Assembly (NCBI GenBank): GCA_038114465.1
Contig: JAYNQW010000005.1
Span: 100,668 to 164,667 of the forward strand
Reading direction: 5' to 3'
Length of the DNA stretch: 64,000 nt
Origin: CALINB01 sp938045325
GTDB taxonomy: Bacteria > Pseudomonadota > Alphaproteobacteria > Rhodospirillales > CALINB01
Below are positions 1 to 8,590 of this stretch, in pieces. A program made the position numbers and the translations under genes. Position 1 is the stretch's first letter. Every line of letters begins with the position of its first letter. The notes beneath the pieces were generated by a model, which was given only the letters and a program-made list of their open reading frames with translations, did no database searches and was not told where the DNA came from.

Positions 1-1305
1 ATAATGATCGGTGTCGGCCAACACATTACCCCGGTCGTCGAGCTTGACCTTCAAGTCCTTGATCAAACCGTCATGGACCGGGTGCACAAACCCCATCGCC
101 AGCAGCACGAGACCGGCTTTCATTTCTTTTTCGCTGCCGGGCACTTCTTCCATGGACATACTGCCATTTTCGCCTTTGGCCCAGCGCACCCGCGCCGTTT
201 GCAGGGCACGGACTTTACCGTTGTCATCGCCGAGAAATGCCTTTGTGGTAATCGACCAATCCCGGTCGGCCCCTTCATCGTGCGACGTCGACGTGCGCAG
301 CTTCATCGGCCAGTTCGGCCAGCTCAGCATTTTATCTTCGCGCGCCGGGGGCTTCGGCATAATTTCGATTTGTGTCACCGATTTCGCTTTATGGCGGAAC
401 GACGTGCCGATGCAGTCCGAGCCTGTATCGCCGCCGCCGATCACGACCACATCCTTGCCGGTGGCCCAAATATCTTCAACATTGCCCAGCGGCTCGCTAG
501 AGACCCGTCGATTTTGTTGGGTCAGGAAATCCATAGCGAAATGAACGCCTTCAAGATCGCGGCCCGGCACCGGCAAATCGCGCGGGTGCTCCGCACCACC
601 GGCGAGCACAACCGCATCGAACTCCTCGAGCAGTTTTTCGATCGGCATTTCATAACCGACAAAAGTATTAGGCTTGAATTCAACCCCTTCAGCGGTCATT
701 TGCGCGACCCGCCGGTCGATATGGGATTTCTCCATTTTAAAATCGGGAATACCGTAACGCAGCAGGCCGCCGATCTTCGCATTTTTTTCGTACACCACCA
801 CATCATGGCCGGCGCGGGCTAATTGCTGTGCGCACGCCATGCCGGCCGGTCCGGAACCCACCACGGCGACTTTCTTTTCCGTGCGGTGTTTCGGAATCTC
901 CGGCTTCACCCAACCTTTTTCCCAGGCATGATCGATGATCGTACACTCGATGGTTTTGATCGTAACCGGTTCGTCCGTAATGTTGAGCGTACACGCCTCC
1001 TCGCACGGCGCGGGACAAATGCGCCCGGTAAATTCGGGGAAGTTGTTGGTCGAGTGCAAGACCTCAATCGCCTCGCGCCACCGATTTTTGTAAACCAGAT
1101 CGTTCCAATCCGGGATGATGTTATTGACCGGACAACCTTGGTGGCAAAACGGAATGCCGCAGTCCATGCAGCGCGCGCCTTGCTTTTGCAGCTCATCTTC
1201 CTCGAGCGGCTTGAAAAATTCGCGGTAATGCTCGATGCGGTCCTTGACCGGTGCATAGCCCCGATCTTGGCGCGGTGTTTCCAGAAATTCCGTGGGTTTA
1301 CCCAT
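1..1305 (-). CDS. gltD: Glutamate synthase small subunit GltD, 3' end cut by window edge
   Basis: Beta subunit of NADPH-dependent glutamate synthase. It passes electrons from NADPH through FAD and Fe-S centres to GltB, completing ammonia assimilation (GOGAT) in the cytoplasm. Reading leftward from the ATG at 1305, the protein starts MGKPTEFLET. It shows the N-terminal Fe-S cysteine cluster CMDCGIPFCHQGCP, an FAD Rossmann motif (GSGPAGMACAQ) and an NADPH motif (VIGGGDTGSDC). 435 codons are visible without a stop; family members have about 480 residues, so roughly 40-50 are missing. The start lies 1 base after the gltB stop, and GGAG within the gltB terminus serves as its ribosome site, so translation is probably coupled. 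Confidence 0.96.
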   Translation of the reverse strand, partial: MGKPTEFLETPRQDRGYAPVKDRIEHYREFFKPLEEDELQKQGARCMDCGIPFCHQGCPVNNIIPDWNDLVYKNRWREAIEVLHSTNNFPEFTGRICPAPCEEACTLNITDEPVTIKTIECTIIDHAWEKGWVKPEIPKHRTEKKVAVVGSGPAGMACAQQLARAGHDVVVYEKNAKIGGLLRYGIPDFKMEKSHIDRRVAQMTAEGVEFKPNTFVGYEMPIEKLLEEFDAVVLAGGAEHPRDLPVPGRDLEGVHFAMDFLTQQNRRVSSEPLGNVEDIWATGKDVVVIGGGDTGSDCIGTSFRHKAKSVTQIEIMPKPPAREDKMLSWPNWPMKLRTSTSHDEGADRDWSITTKAFLGDDNGKVRALQTARVRWAKGENGSMSMEEVPGSEKEMKAGLVLLAMGFVHPVHDGLIKDLKVKLDDRGNVLADTDHY

Positions 1306-1306
1306 G

Positions 1307-4300
1307 TTAATCTCCCACGGCCATGCTGACGCCGGCGCTGTTGTCGTCACGCTTTTTATTCTGCATTTCCTGCAGGGCCCGGCGGTAGTCGACCGGCATG
1401 ACTTTAACGAATTTCGGCAGGTATTGATCCCAATGATCGAGGATGTCGCGCGCACGCCCGGAATTGGTGTAGTGCAAATGCTTCTCGATCAGGCCGCGCA
1501 AACGTTTGGCATCGAAACGGGTCATATCGTGACTGACATCGACCCGGCCCGATGTTTCCAGATCGGCTTTTTGATGATGCAGCGTTGCATGCAACCGGTC
1601 TTCATCGGCGATCGGCTCCAGATCGACCATGGCCATGTTGCAGCGCTCCTCGAAACCGCCGTCCTCATCAAGCACATAGGCGATACCGCCGCTCATGCCG
1701 GCGGCGAAGTTGCGGCCCGTGGGTCCGAGAATAACGGCGATACCGCCGGTCATGTATTCGCAGCCGTGATCCCCGACACCCTCGACGACGGCCGTGGCCC
1801 CTGAGTTACGCACGCAGAACCGCTCGCCGGCGACACCACGGAAATAGCATTCCCCATCGATGGCCCCATACAACACCACATTACCGATGATGATGTTTTC
1901 TTCCGGCACGAGTTTCGATTCTTTCGACGGGTAAATGATCAAATGACCGCCGGACAATCCTTTGCCGCAATAATCGTTGGCATCGCCTTCAAGCTCAATC
2001 GTGATGCCTTTGGCGAGAAACGCGCCGAAGCTTTGCCCGCCGGTGCCTTTCATTTTAATGTGAATGGTGTCATCCGGCAGGCCCGCTTGGCCGTGTTTTT
2101 TCACCAGCCGGCCCGACAGCATCGCCCCAACCGTGCGGTTGATATTACGGACTTCAGTTTTGATTTTAACCGGCTCTTTTTTGTTGATTGCGCGGTTAGC
2201 CTGAACGATCAACTCGTTATCAAGCGCCTTGTCGAGGCCGTGATCCTGTTCTTCGGTATTATAGATCGCGATGTCGGGTCCGACCTCGGGCTTATGCAGC
2301 AGCTTCGTGTAATCGAGGCCCTTGGCTTTCCAGTGATCGATCGCTTTGTTTTTATCCAAGCAGTCCGAGCGGCCGATCATTTCGTTGACCGTGCGGAAAC
2401 CGAGTTTAGCCATGATTTCGCGCATTTCTTCGGCAACATAGAAGAAATAATTGACGACATGCTCCGGCTGGCCGGTAAACCGTTTTCGCAAAACCGGATC
2501 CTGTGTCGCAATCCCGACCGGACACGTGTTCAAGTGACACTTACGCATCATGATACAGCCCGTAGCGATCAAGGCCGCGGTGGCGACACCGAATTCATCG
2601 GCACCCAACAAAGCCGCCATAGCGACATCCTTACCGGTCCGTAAACCGCCGTCGACCTGCACGGATATGCGGCCGCGCAGATTGTTCAGCACAAGCGTCT
2701 GATGGGTTTCGGCGATGCCGATTTCCCACGGCGATCCGGCGTGCATGATCGAGGTGATGGGGCTTGCGCCGGTACCGCCTTCATGGCCGGCAATGGTGAC
2801 ATGATCGGCATGGGCTTTTGATACGCCGGCGGCAATTGTGCCGACACCGATCACGGAAACTAGTTTGACGCTGATGCGCGCTTCCGGATTGGCGTTTTTC
2901 AGATCATGAATCAGCTGCGCCAGATCTTCGATTGAATAAATATCGTGATGCGGTGGCGGCGAAATCAATCCCACACCCGGCGTAGAATGGCGGACCTTGG
3001 CGATGATCTCATCGACCTTATGGCCCGGCAGCTGGCCGCCTTCGCCGGGCTTTGCCCCTTGCGCCATTTTGATTTGCAGATCGGTGGCATTCACCAGGTA
3101 CTCCGTGGTGACGCCGAATCGGCCTGAAGCAACCTGCTTGATCCGCGAGTTCATGGAATCGCCGTTTGGCATGGTTTTATAGCGTTCCGGCAACTCGCCG
3201 CCCTCGCCCGTATTGGAGCGTCCGCCGAGCCGGTTCATTGCAATCGCCAGCGTGGAATGTGCTTCAAACGAAATCGAGCCGAATGACATCGCGCCCGTGG
3301 AAAACCGCTTAACGATTTCCTTGGCCGGTTCGACTTCTTCAATCGGGACCGGCTTTTTAGACCATTTAAACTCGAACAAGCCGCGCAGATTGTTGAACTC
3401 TTTGTTCTGCTCGCTCACCAGGCGGGAGTACTCTTTATATTTCTCATAGCCTTCGCCGCGGACGGCATGCTGAAGCAGTGATACGGATTCCGGCGTCCAA
3501 ATGTGACGCTCCCCACGTAACCGGAACGCCAATTCGCCACCGACATCGAGCGCATCGCGCAGCACGGGGGAGTCCCCATAAGCATCGTTATGCCGGCGAA
3601 CGGTTTCCTCGGCGACTTCCTTAAGACCGATACCTTCGATTGCGGTCGCAGTGTTTGTGAAATATTTATCGACGAATTTGCTCGACAAACCGACCGCATC
3701 GAAAATTTGCGCGCCGCAATAGGATTGGTACGTCGAGATGCCCATCTTCGCCATGACTTTGAGCATGCCCTTGTTGGCGGCCTTAATGTAACGGCGGTGA
3801 ATTTCTTCATCGTCGAGATCATCCGGCATTTCTTCTTTTAACGAGGACAGTGTATCGAACGCCAAATACGGATTGATGGCTTCAGCGCCATATCCGGCCA
3901 ACAAACAAAAATCGTGTACTTGCCGGGCTTCGCCGGTTTCCACGACGAGGCCAACGGACGTGCGCAAACCTTCGCGGATTAGATGATGATGAATGGCGCC
4001 CGTTGCCAGCAAGGCCGGGATGGCAATGTGATCGACATCCATCGCTCGATCGGAAAGGATAATAATATTGTGGCCTTCTTTGACGACGTCTTCGGCCTTT
4101 TTACACATGTCGTCGATAGCGCGTGCCATGCCTTTGGCACCGTATTTCGTCGGATACGTAATTTTCAGCGTAAAGGAATGAAACGGATGATCCCCTTGGC
4201 TGTGAATGTGGCGGATTTTTTCGAGATCCACATTCGATAGGATCGGCTGGCGCACTTCGAGACGCATATGCCGACTGCCTTGATTAAGGTCCAGCAAATT

Positions 4301-5956
4301 TGGCCGCGGTCCAATCAAGGAAACCAATGACATTACCGATTCTTCGCGAATGGAATCGATCGGCGGATTGGTGACTTGCGCAAAACACTGCTTGAAATAA
4401 TCGTACAATAACTTCGGCCGGTCCGAGAGTACCGCCGGGGGAATATCCCGGCCCATGGCGCCAACCGGTTCTTCACCCGCCGTACCCATCGGGGCGAGGA
4501 AAAACTTCAAATCCTCCTGGGTGTAACCGAATGCTTGTTGACGGTCGAGCAACGTATGATGATCCGGCGTCATCGGCGCGACTTCGGACGGTAAATCTTC
4601 GAGAATGATCTGCGTTTTATCGAGCCACTCTTGATAAGGCCGCGCACCCGCAAGCTCATCCTTAATTTCATCATCGTCGATGATACGGCCTTGCTCCAGA
4701 TCGATCAGGAACATCTTACCCGGCTGCAGGCGCCATTTTTTGATGATTTTCTCTTCCGGAATTTCCAGCACGCCGACTTCCGAGCCCATAACGACAAGGT
4801 CATCATCGGTCACCACATAACGCGAGGGCCTTAAACCGTTGCGATCCAATGTCGCACCGATCTGCTTGCCGTCAGTAAAGGCGATCGAGGCCGGACCGTC
4901 CCAAGGCTCCATTAAGGCGGCGTGATACTCATAAAAAGCCCGCCGTTTCTCGTTCATCAACGGGTTATCGGACCAAGCTTCAGGAATCATTAGCATGACC
5001 GCATGTGCCAGAGAGTAGCCACCGGCAACAAGGAGTTCGAGCGCATTATCGAACGTCGCCGAATCCGAATTGCCATCGCCAATCAGTGGCCAGAGCTTAT
5101 CGAGATCATCGCCCAGCAAATCCGATTTCATGGCATAACGCCGCGCCGCCATCCAATTGATGTTGCCGCGCAGGGTGTTGATTTCACCGTTATGGCACAT
5201 ATACCGGAATGGCTGCGCCAATTCCCAGGACGGAAATGTATTGGTCGAAAAACGCTGATGCACCAAAGCAAGAGCCGATTCAACCCGTTCGTCATGCAGA
5301 TCCACCCAATAGAGCGGCACCCGCCCCGCCAGCATCATACCTTTGTAGCAAATGGTCCGCGAAGACATCGTGGTGATATAGAACGTCGCTTGGTATTTGC
5401 TGCGCAGTTTGCGGATTTTTAAATGAATCTGCTTGCGAATAACAAACAGCTTGCGCTCAAACGCATCCTGATCTTTGCAATTGCTGCCCCGGCCGATGAA
5501 CACTTGGCGGATATCGGGTTCCTGTTTGCGGACCGTGTCACTAAGCCATTCGTTGGCGACCAAAACCTTGCGCCAACCCAACAGTTTTTGTCCTTCTTCG
5601 GCGACAAACTGCTCGATGATTTCAATGCAGGTTTCGCGCAGCTTTTTTTGCCGCGGCAGAAAAACCATGCCGACGCCATACTCACCAACTTCGGGTAGCG
5701 CCATACCCAACTTGGTGCATTCTTCGCGTAAATATTTATCGGGAAGCTGAATCAGAATACCGGCACCGTCACCCGACAACGGGTCGGCCCCCGCTGCGCC
5801 GCGGTGTGTCAGATTGTCGAGAATCTGCAATCCCATTTCGACGATCTTGTGGCTTTTACGGTTTTTGATATCCGCGACGAAACCGATGCCACAGGAATCG
5901 TGTTCGTTAGCCGGATCGTAAAGGCCTTGTTTTGGCGGTAGTCCTGATGCCGTCAT
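1307..5956 (-). CDS. gltB: Glutamate synthase large subunit GltB
   Basis: Alpha subunit of glutamate synthase (1549 aa). It hydrolyses glutamine at an N-terminal Ntn amidotransferase domain and transfers ammonia to 2-oxoglutarate on an FMN-binding barrel. The start is placed at MTASGLPPKQ (5956) because the catalytic N-terminal Cys follows at residue 22 (HDSCGIGF), exposed after propeptide removal. The open frame continues 25 codons upstream but that stretch looks non-conserved. The central and FMN domains are intact, with Fe-S cysteines near CIMMRKCHLNTCPVG and a C-terminal GXGXG beta-helix (GGQSFGAF, GDHGCEYMTGG). Operon with gltD. The divergent upstream region holds an inverted repeat that may be an operator. 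Confidence 0.97.
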   Translation of the reverse strand: MTASGLPPKQGLYDPANEHDSCGIGFVADIKNRKSHKIVEMGLQILDNLTHRGAAGADPLSGDGAGILIQLPDKYLREECTKLGMALPEVGEYGVGMVFLPRQKKLRETCIEIIEQFVAEEGQKLLGWRKVLVANEWLSDTVRKQEPDIRQVFIGRGSNCKDQDAFERKLFVIRKQIHLKIRKLRSKYQATFYITTMSSRTICYKGMMLAGRVPLYWVDLHDERVESALALVHQRFSTNTFPSWELAQPFRYMCHNGEINTLRGNINWMAARRYAMKSDLLGDDLDKLWPLIGDGNSDSATFDNALELLVAGGYSLAHAVMLMIPEAWSDNPLMNEKRRAFYEYHAALMEPWDGPASIAFTDGKQIGATLDRNGLRPSRYVVTDDDLVVMGSEVGVLEIPEEKIIKKWRLQPGKMFLIDLEQGRIIDDDEIKDELAGARPYQEWLDKTQIILEDLPSEVAPMTPDHHTLLDRQQAFGYTQEDLKFFLAPMGTAGEEPVGAMGRDIPPAVLSDRPKLLYDYFKQCFAQVTNPPIDSIREESVMSLVSLIGPRPNLLDLNQGSRHMRLEVRQPILSNVDLEKIRHIHSQGDHPFHSFTLKITYPTKYGAKGMARAIDDMCKKAEDVVKEGHNIIILSDRAMDVDHIAIPALLATGAIHHHLIREGLRTSVGLVVETGEARQVHDFCLLAGYGAEAINPYLAFDTLSSLKEEMPDDLDDEEIHRRYIKAANKGMLKVMAKMGISTYQSYCGAQIFDAVGLSSKFVDKYFTNTATAIEGIGLKEVAEETVRRHNDAYGDSPVLRDALDVGGELAFRLRGERHIWTPESVSLLQHAVRGEGYEKYKEYSRLVSEQNKEFNNLRGLFEFKWSKKPVPIEEVEPAKEIVKRFSTGAMSFGSISFEAHSTLAIAMNRLGGRSNTGEGGELPERYKTMPNGDSMNSRIKQVASGRFGVTTEYLVNATDLQIKMAQGAKPGEGGQLPGHKVDEIIAKVRHSTPGVGLISPPPHHDIYSIEDLAQLIHDLKNANPEARISVKLVSVIGVGTIAAGVSKAHADHVTIAGHEGGTGASPITSIMHAGSPWEIGIAETHQTLVLNNLRGRISVQVDGGLRTGKDVAMAALLGADEFGVATAALIATGCIMMRKCHLNTCPVGIATQDPVLRKRFTGQPEHVVNYFFYVAEEMREIMAKLGFRTVNEMIGRSDCLDKNKAIDHWKAKGLDYTKLLHKPEVGPDIAIYNTEEQDHGLDKALDNELIVQANRAINKKEPVKIKTEVRNINRTVGAMLSGRLVKKHGQAGLPDDTIHIKMKGTGGQSFGAFLAKGITIELEGDANDYCGKGLSGGHLIIYPSKESKLVPEENIIIGNVVLYGAIDGECYFRGVAGERFCVRNSGATAVVEGVGDHGCEYMTGGIAVILGPTGRNFAAGMSGGIAYVLDEDGGFEERCNMAMVDLEPIADEDRLHATLHHQKADLETSGRVDVSHDMTRFDAKRLRGLIEKHLHYTNSGRARDILDHWDQYLPKFVKVMPVDYRRALQEMQNKKRDDNSAGVSMAVGD

Positions 5957-6052
5957 AAATGCCGTTCTTTCTCTTCTTGCCCGTATCTTATTGAAACGGT
6001 GATGATTACTAGGCTTCGAGTCATCTGCCAAGCTGGAATTCCCCGGATTCGA

Positions 6053-6072
6053 CGCCTTTTTCCGCCTTTTTC
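6053..6072. repeat. Tandem decamer upstream of gltB
   Basis: CGCCTTTTTC occurs twice head to tail (6053-6062 and 6063-6072). It lies about 100 bases upstream of the gltB start, inside the likely leader or promoter. Role unknown; it may be simple slippage. Confidence 0.5.
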
Positions 6073-6106
6073 CGGCAATATCATCACCTCAAGGAAATCT
6101 CTCTAG

Positions 6107-6139
6107 ATATAGGGATACTTGGTATACTTTTCCCTATAT
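6107..6139. promoter_or_regulatory. Inverted repeat between gltB and the DUF423 gene (candidate operator)
   Basis: ATATAGGGA (6107-6115) and TCCCTATAT (6131-6139) are perfect 9-base inverted arms around a 15-base AT-rich spacer. The spacer contains TATACT (6123-6128), a good -10 match for the rightward gene, and a direct repeat of ATACTT. Dyad symmetry in a divergent promoter region suggests a binding site for a dimeric regulator. Which gene it serves is inference. Confidence 0.45.
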
Positions 6140-6166
6140 TTTGTAACCGCTTTCGAGGCAGGTCTC

Positions 6167-6541
6167 ATGCGCATTTGGCTTTTTTTAGGCTCTCTCAACG
6201 CTTTCATCGCCCTTCTTGCCGGAGCTTATGGCTGGCACAGCTTGGAAGCGACGTCTGCGGGCCGCACCATGTTTCGAATCGCGGTTGAGTATCATATGTG
6301 GCATGCACTGGCTCTCCTTGCTGTCGCCTGGCTTTCAAGCATCACCAACGGCACCGGCACCAAGTTGGTGCGTATCGCCGGTTGGGCTTTTCTTGCCGGC
6401 ATCGTGTTGTTTTGTGGCTCCCTCTATACGATCGGTCTTATCGGTTATCAGCCGCTGCCGGGAACCGCACCAGCAGGCGGCATCAGTCTGATGATCGGCT
6501 GGGCAGCTTTAATCACCCTCGCCGTACGCAAGCGCACTTAA
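6167..6541 (+). CDS. DUF423 family membrane protein
   Basis: Small inner-membrane protein (124 aa) of the DUF423/YgdD family; no biochemical role is established. Four hydrophobic segments are visible: near the N-terminus (IWLFLGSLNAFIALLAGAYG), around MWHALALLAVAWL, around AFLAGIVLFCGSLY, and a C-terminal ISLMIGWAALITLAV. The ATG at 6167 is preferred over the upstream in-frame ATG at 6119 because GAGG lies upstream and family members begin just before the first helix. It is divergent from gltB and convergent with the PEP carboxykinase gene 18 bases on. Confidence 0.85.
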   Translation: MRIWLFLGSLNAFIALLAGAYGWHSLEATSAGRTMFRIAVEYHMWHALALLAVAWLSSITNGTGTKLVRIAGWAFLAGIVLFCGSLYTIGLIGYQPLPGTAPAGGISLMIGWAALITLAVRKRT

Positions 6542-6559
6542 ATAGTGCACCCTAAATTT

Positions 6560-8389
6560 TTATTGATCGAGCTCCCAAACCGGCGGCGCATCGTCCAACA
6601 GTTTGGATTGTTGCTGACGCTGCACTTCTAATTCCTCGGGCAACCGTTTGCCGAATTTGTCGAAGTGTTTCTTTTGGTCCTCGATTTCGGATTTGCCCTC
6701 TTCGCGGTCAACCGACATGAGCTCATAGAACGTTTTCGGATCGTAATCCAAACCGGTCCAATTAATATCCTCATATCGGGGCATAACGCCGAACGGGCTT
6801 TCCACACCGTCGACCCGGCCACGGGCCCGGTCAACGATCCATTTCAACACACGCATGTTTTCGCCGAAACCCGGCCAAATGAATTTGCCGTTGTCGTCTT
6901 TGCGGAACCAATTGACCCGGAAGATCGGCGGCGGGTTCTTCAGCGTCTTGCCTACTTCAAGCCAATGACGCCAATACTCGCCCATGTTGTAACCGCAGAA
7001 CGGCAGCATCGCCATCGGATCGCGCCGGATCGCCGCCTGGCCAACCGCGGCCGCAGTGGCTTCGGAGCCCATGGTCGCGGCGAGATAAACGCCGTGTTCC
7101 CAATCCCGGCCCTGGAACACCAAGGGGAATGTGCGGCTTAACCGGCCACCGAAGATCATCGCGCTGATCGGCACGCCTTTGGGATCGTCCCACGCCGGAT
7201 CGAGTGTGGGACACACGGTTAAGGGCGCGGTAAATCGCGAATTCGGGTGTGCCGCCGGCGTACCCTTATCGGGTGTCCAATCCTCACCCTTCCAATCGGT
7301 CAAATGGGCCGGCGTTTCGCCGTCCATGCCTTCCCACCACACATCGCCGTCATCGGTTTCGGCGACATTGGTGAAGATGCAGTCCCGGCCCAACATTTTC
7401 ATGGCCGTTGGATTGGTTTCCATCGACGTGCCGGGTGCGACACCGAAGAAACCGCCCTCGGGGTTAATAGCGCGAAGCTGGCCGTTTTCGTCCTGTTTAA
7501 TCCAGGCAATATCATCGCCCACGGTCCAGGCTTTCCAGCCTTCGAAACCTTTCGGCGGAATGATCATCGCCATATTGGTTTTGCCGCAGGCACTCGGAAA
7601 AGCCGCCGCGATGTAGGTCTTTTCGCCTTCCGGGGATTCGAGCCCCAAAATCAGCATATGCTCGGCAAGCCAGCCTTCCTCGCGCGCCATGGATGATGCG
7701 ATCCGAAGGGCGAAGCATTTTTTACCCAGCAACGCATTACCACCGTAACCGCTGCCGTAGGACCAGATTTCGCGGTCTTCGGGGAAGTGAACGATATATT
7801 TCTTTTCATTTTGCGGCCAGGGAACATCGTTTGTGCCATCATCGCCGATCGGTGCGCCGACGGAATGCCAGCAAGGCACAAAATCGCCGTCACCCAGGAC
7901 ATCCAAAACTTTCGAGCCCATCCGGGTCATCACCTTCATGCTCACCGCGGCATAAGGTGAATCGGTGACCTGCACGCCAATATGAGCAATCGGCGATCCG
8001 AGCGGCCCCATTGAAAACGGGCACACATACATTGTGCGCCCTTTCATCGATCCTTTAAACAAACCCTTGAGCAGGGTTTTCATTTCCGCCGGATCCGTCC
8101 AATTGTTCGTCGGGCCGGCATCTTCTTCCTTTTTCGTGCAAATAAACGTTCGATCCTCGACGCGCGCAACATCATTGGGATCGGACAGGGCCAAATAGCT
8201 ATTCGGACGTTTTTCCGGATTGAGCCGTTTCAGCGTCCCCGCATCGACCATTTCTTGGCACAAACGGTCATATTCTTCATCCGTGCCGTCACACCAATGG
8301 ATTTTATCCGGCGTACAGTGCGCAGCGATCTCGTCAATCCACTGCAGTAGCTTTTTATTGCTGGTCGGCGCGTTCGCAGATGCGCTCAT
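6560..8389 (-). CDS. pckG: Phosphoenolpyruvate carboxykinase (GTP type)
   Basis: Interconverts oxaloacetate plus GTP with PEP, CO2 and GDP at the entry to gluconeogenesis (cytoplasmic, 609 aa, the usual length for the GTP class). The diagnostic loop FPSACGKTNMAMI (P-loop near 266-272, with the reactive Cys268) marks the GTP class and not the ATP class (GLSGTGKTT). The metal/substrate region HSVGAP and the second nucleotide motif GDDIAW are present. The start at 8389 has GGGGAG 7 bases upstream; the open frame extends 30 codons further without conserved sequence. In rhizobia the ATP-type pckA sits beside chvI, so a GTP enzyme at this locus is notable. About 200 bases of non-coding sequence separate it from the antiporter gene. 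Confidence 0.96.
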   Translation of the reverse strand: MSASANAPTSNKKLLQWIDEIAAHCTPDKIHWCDGTDEEYDRLCQEMVDAGTLKRLNPEKRPNSYLALSDPNDVARVEDRTFICTKKEEDAGPTNNWTDPAEMKTLLKGLFKGSMKGRTMYVCPFSMGPLGSPIAHIGVQVTDSPYAAVSMKVMTRMGSKVLDVLGDGDFVPCWHSVGAPIGDDGTNDVPWPQNEKKYIVHFPEDREIWSYGSGYGGNALLGKKCFALRIASSMAREEGWLAEHMLILGLESPEGEKTYIAAAFPSACGKTNMAMIIPPKGFEGWKAWTVGDDIAWIKQDENGQLRAINPEGGFFGVAPGTSMETNPTAMKMLGRDCIFTNVAETDDGDVWWEGMDGETPAHLTDWKGEDWTPDKGTPAAHPNSRFTAPLTVCPTLDPAWDDPKGVPISAMIFGGRLSRTFPLVFQGRDWEHGVYLAATMGSEATAAAVGQAAIRRDPMAMLPFCGYNMGEYWRHWLEVGKTLKNPPPIFRVNWFRKDDNGKFIWPGFGENMRVLKWIVDRARGRVDGVESPFGVMPRYEDINWTGLDYDPKTFYELMSVDREEGKSEIEDQKKHFDKFGKRLPEELEVQRQQQSKLLDDAPPVWELDQ

Positions 8390-8590
8390 CAATCGTCTCC
8401 CCGAATCATGTTTTATTTCCGCCGAACCCGCTTGAAACCATCTAAACGCGGATACCTGGAAATCTTGGTTAGCCTCCAAGCCGTAATCTTAATCAGTGCC
8501 GCAAACGAGAAGCGCTTGCAAGAAAAACCCTAATCGCTATGCGAATAGCCCCTATGAATTTTACTCATGGTTCAAGCTCGGGATTGGCTG

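Noticed and set aside
8522..8549. Small GCTAT/ATAGC hairpin with a T-tract behind the antiporter gene
   Set aside because: The stem is only 5 bp and the T-tract is 8 bases away, so it does not support a terminator call.
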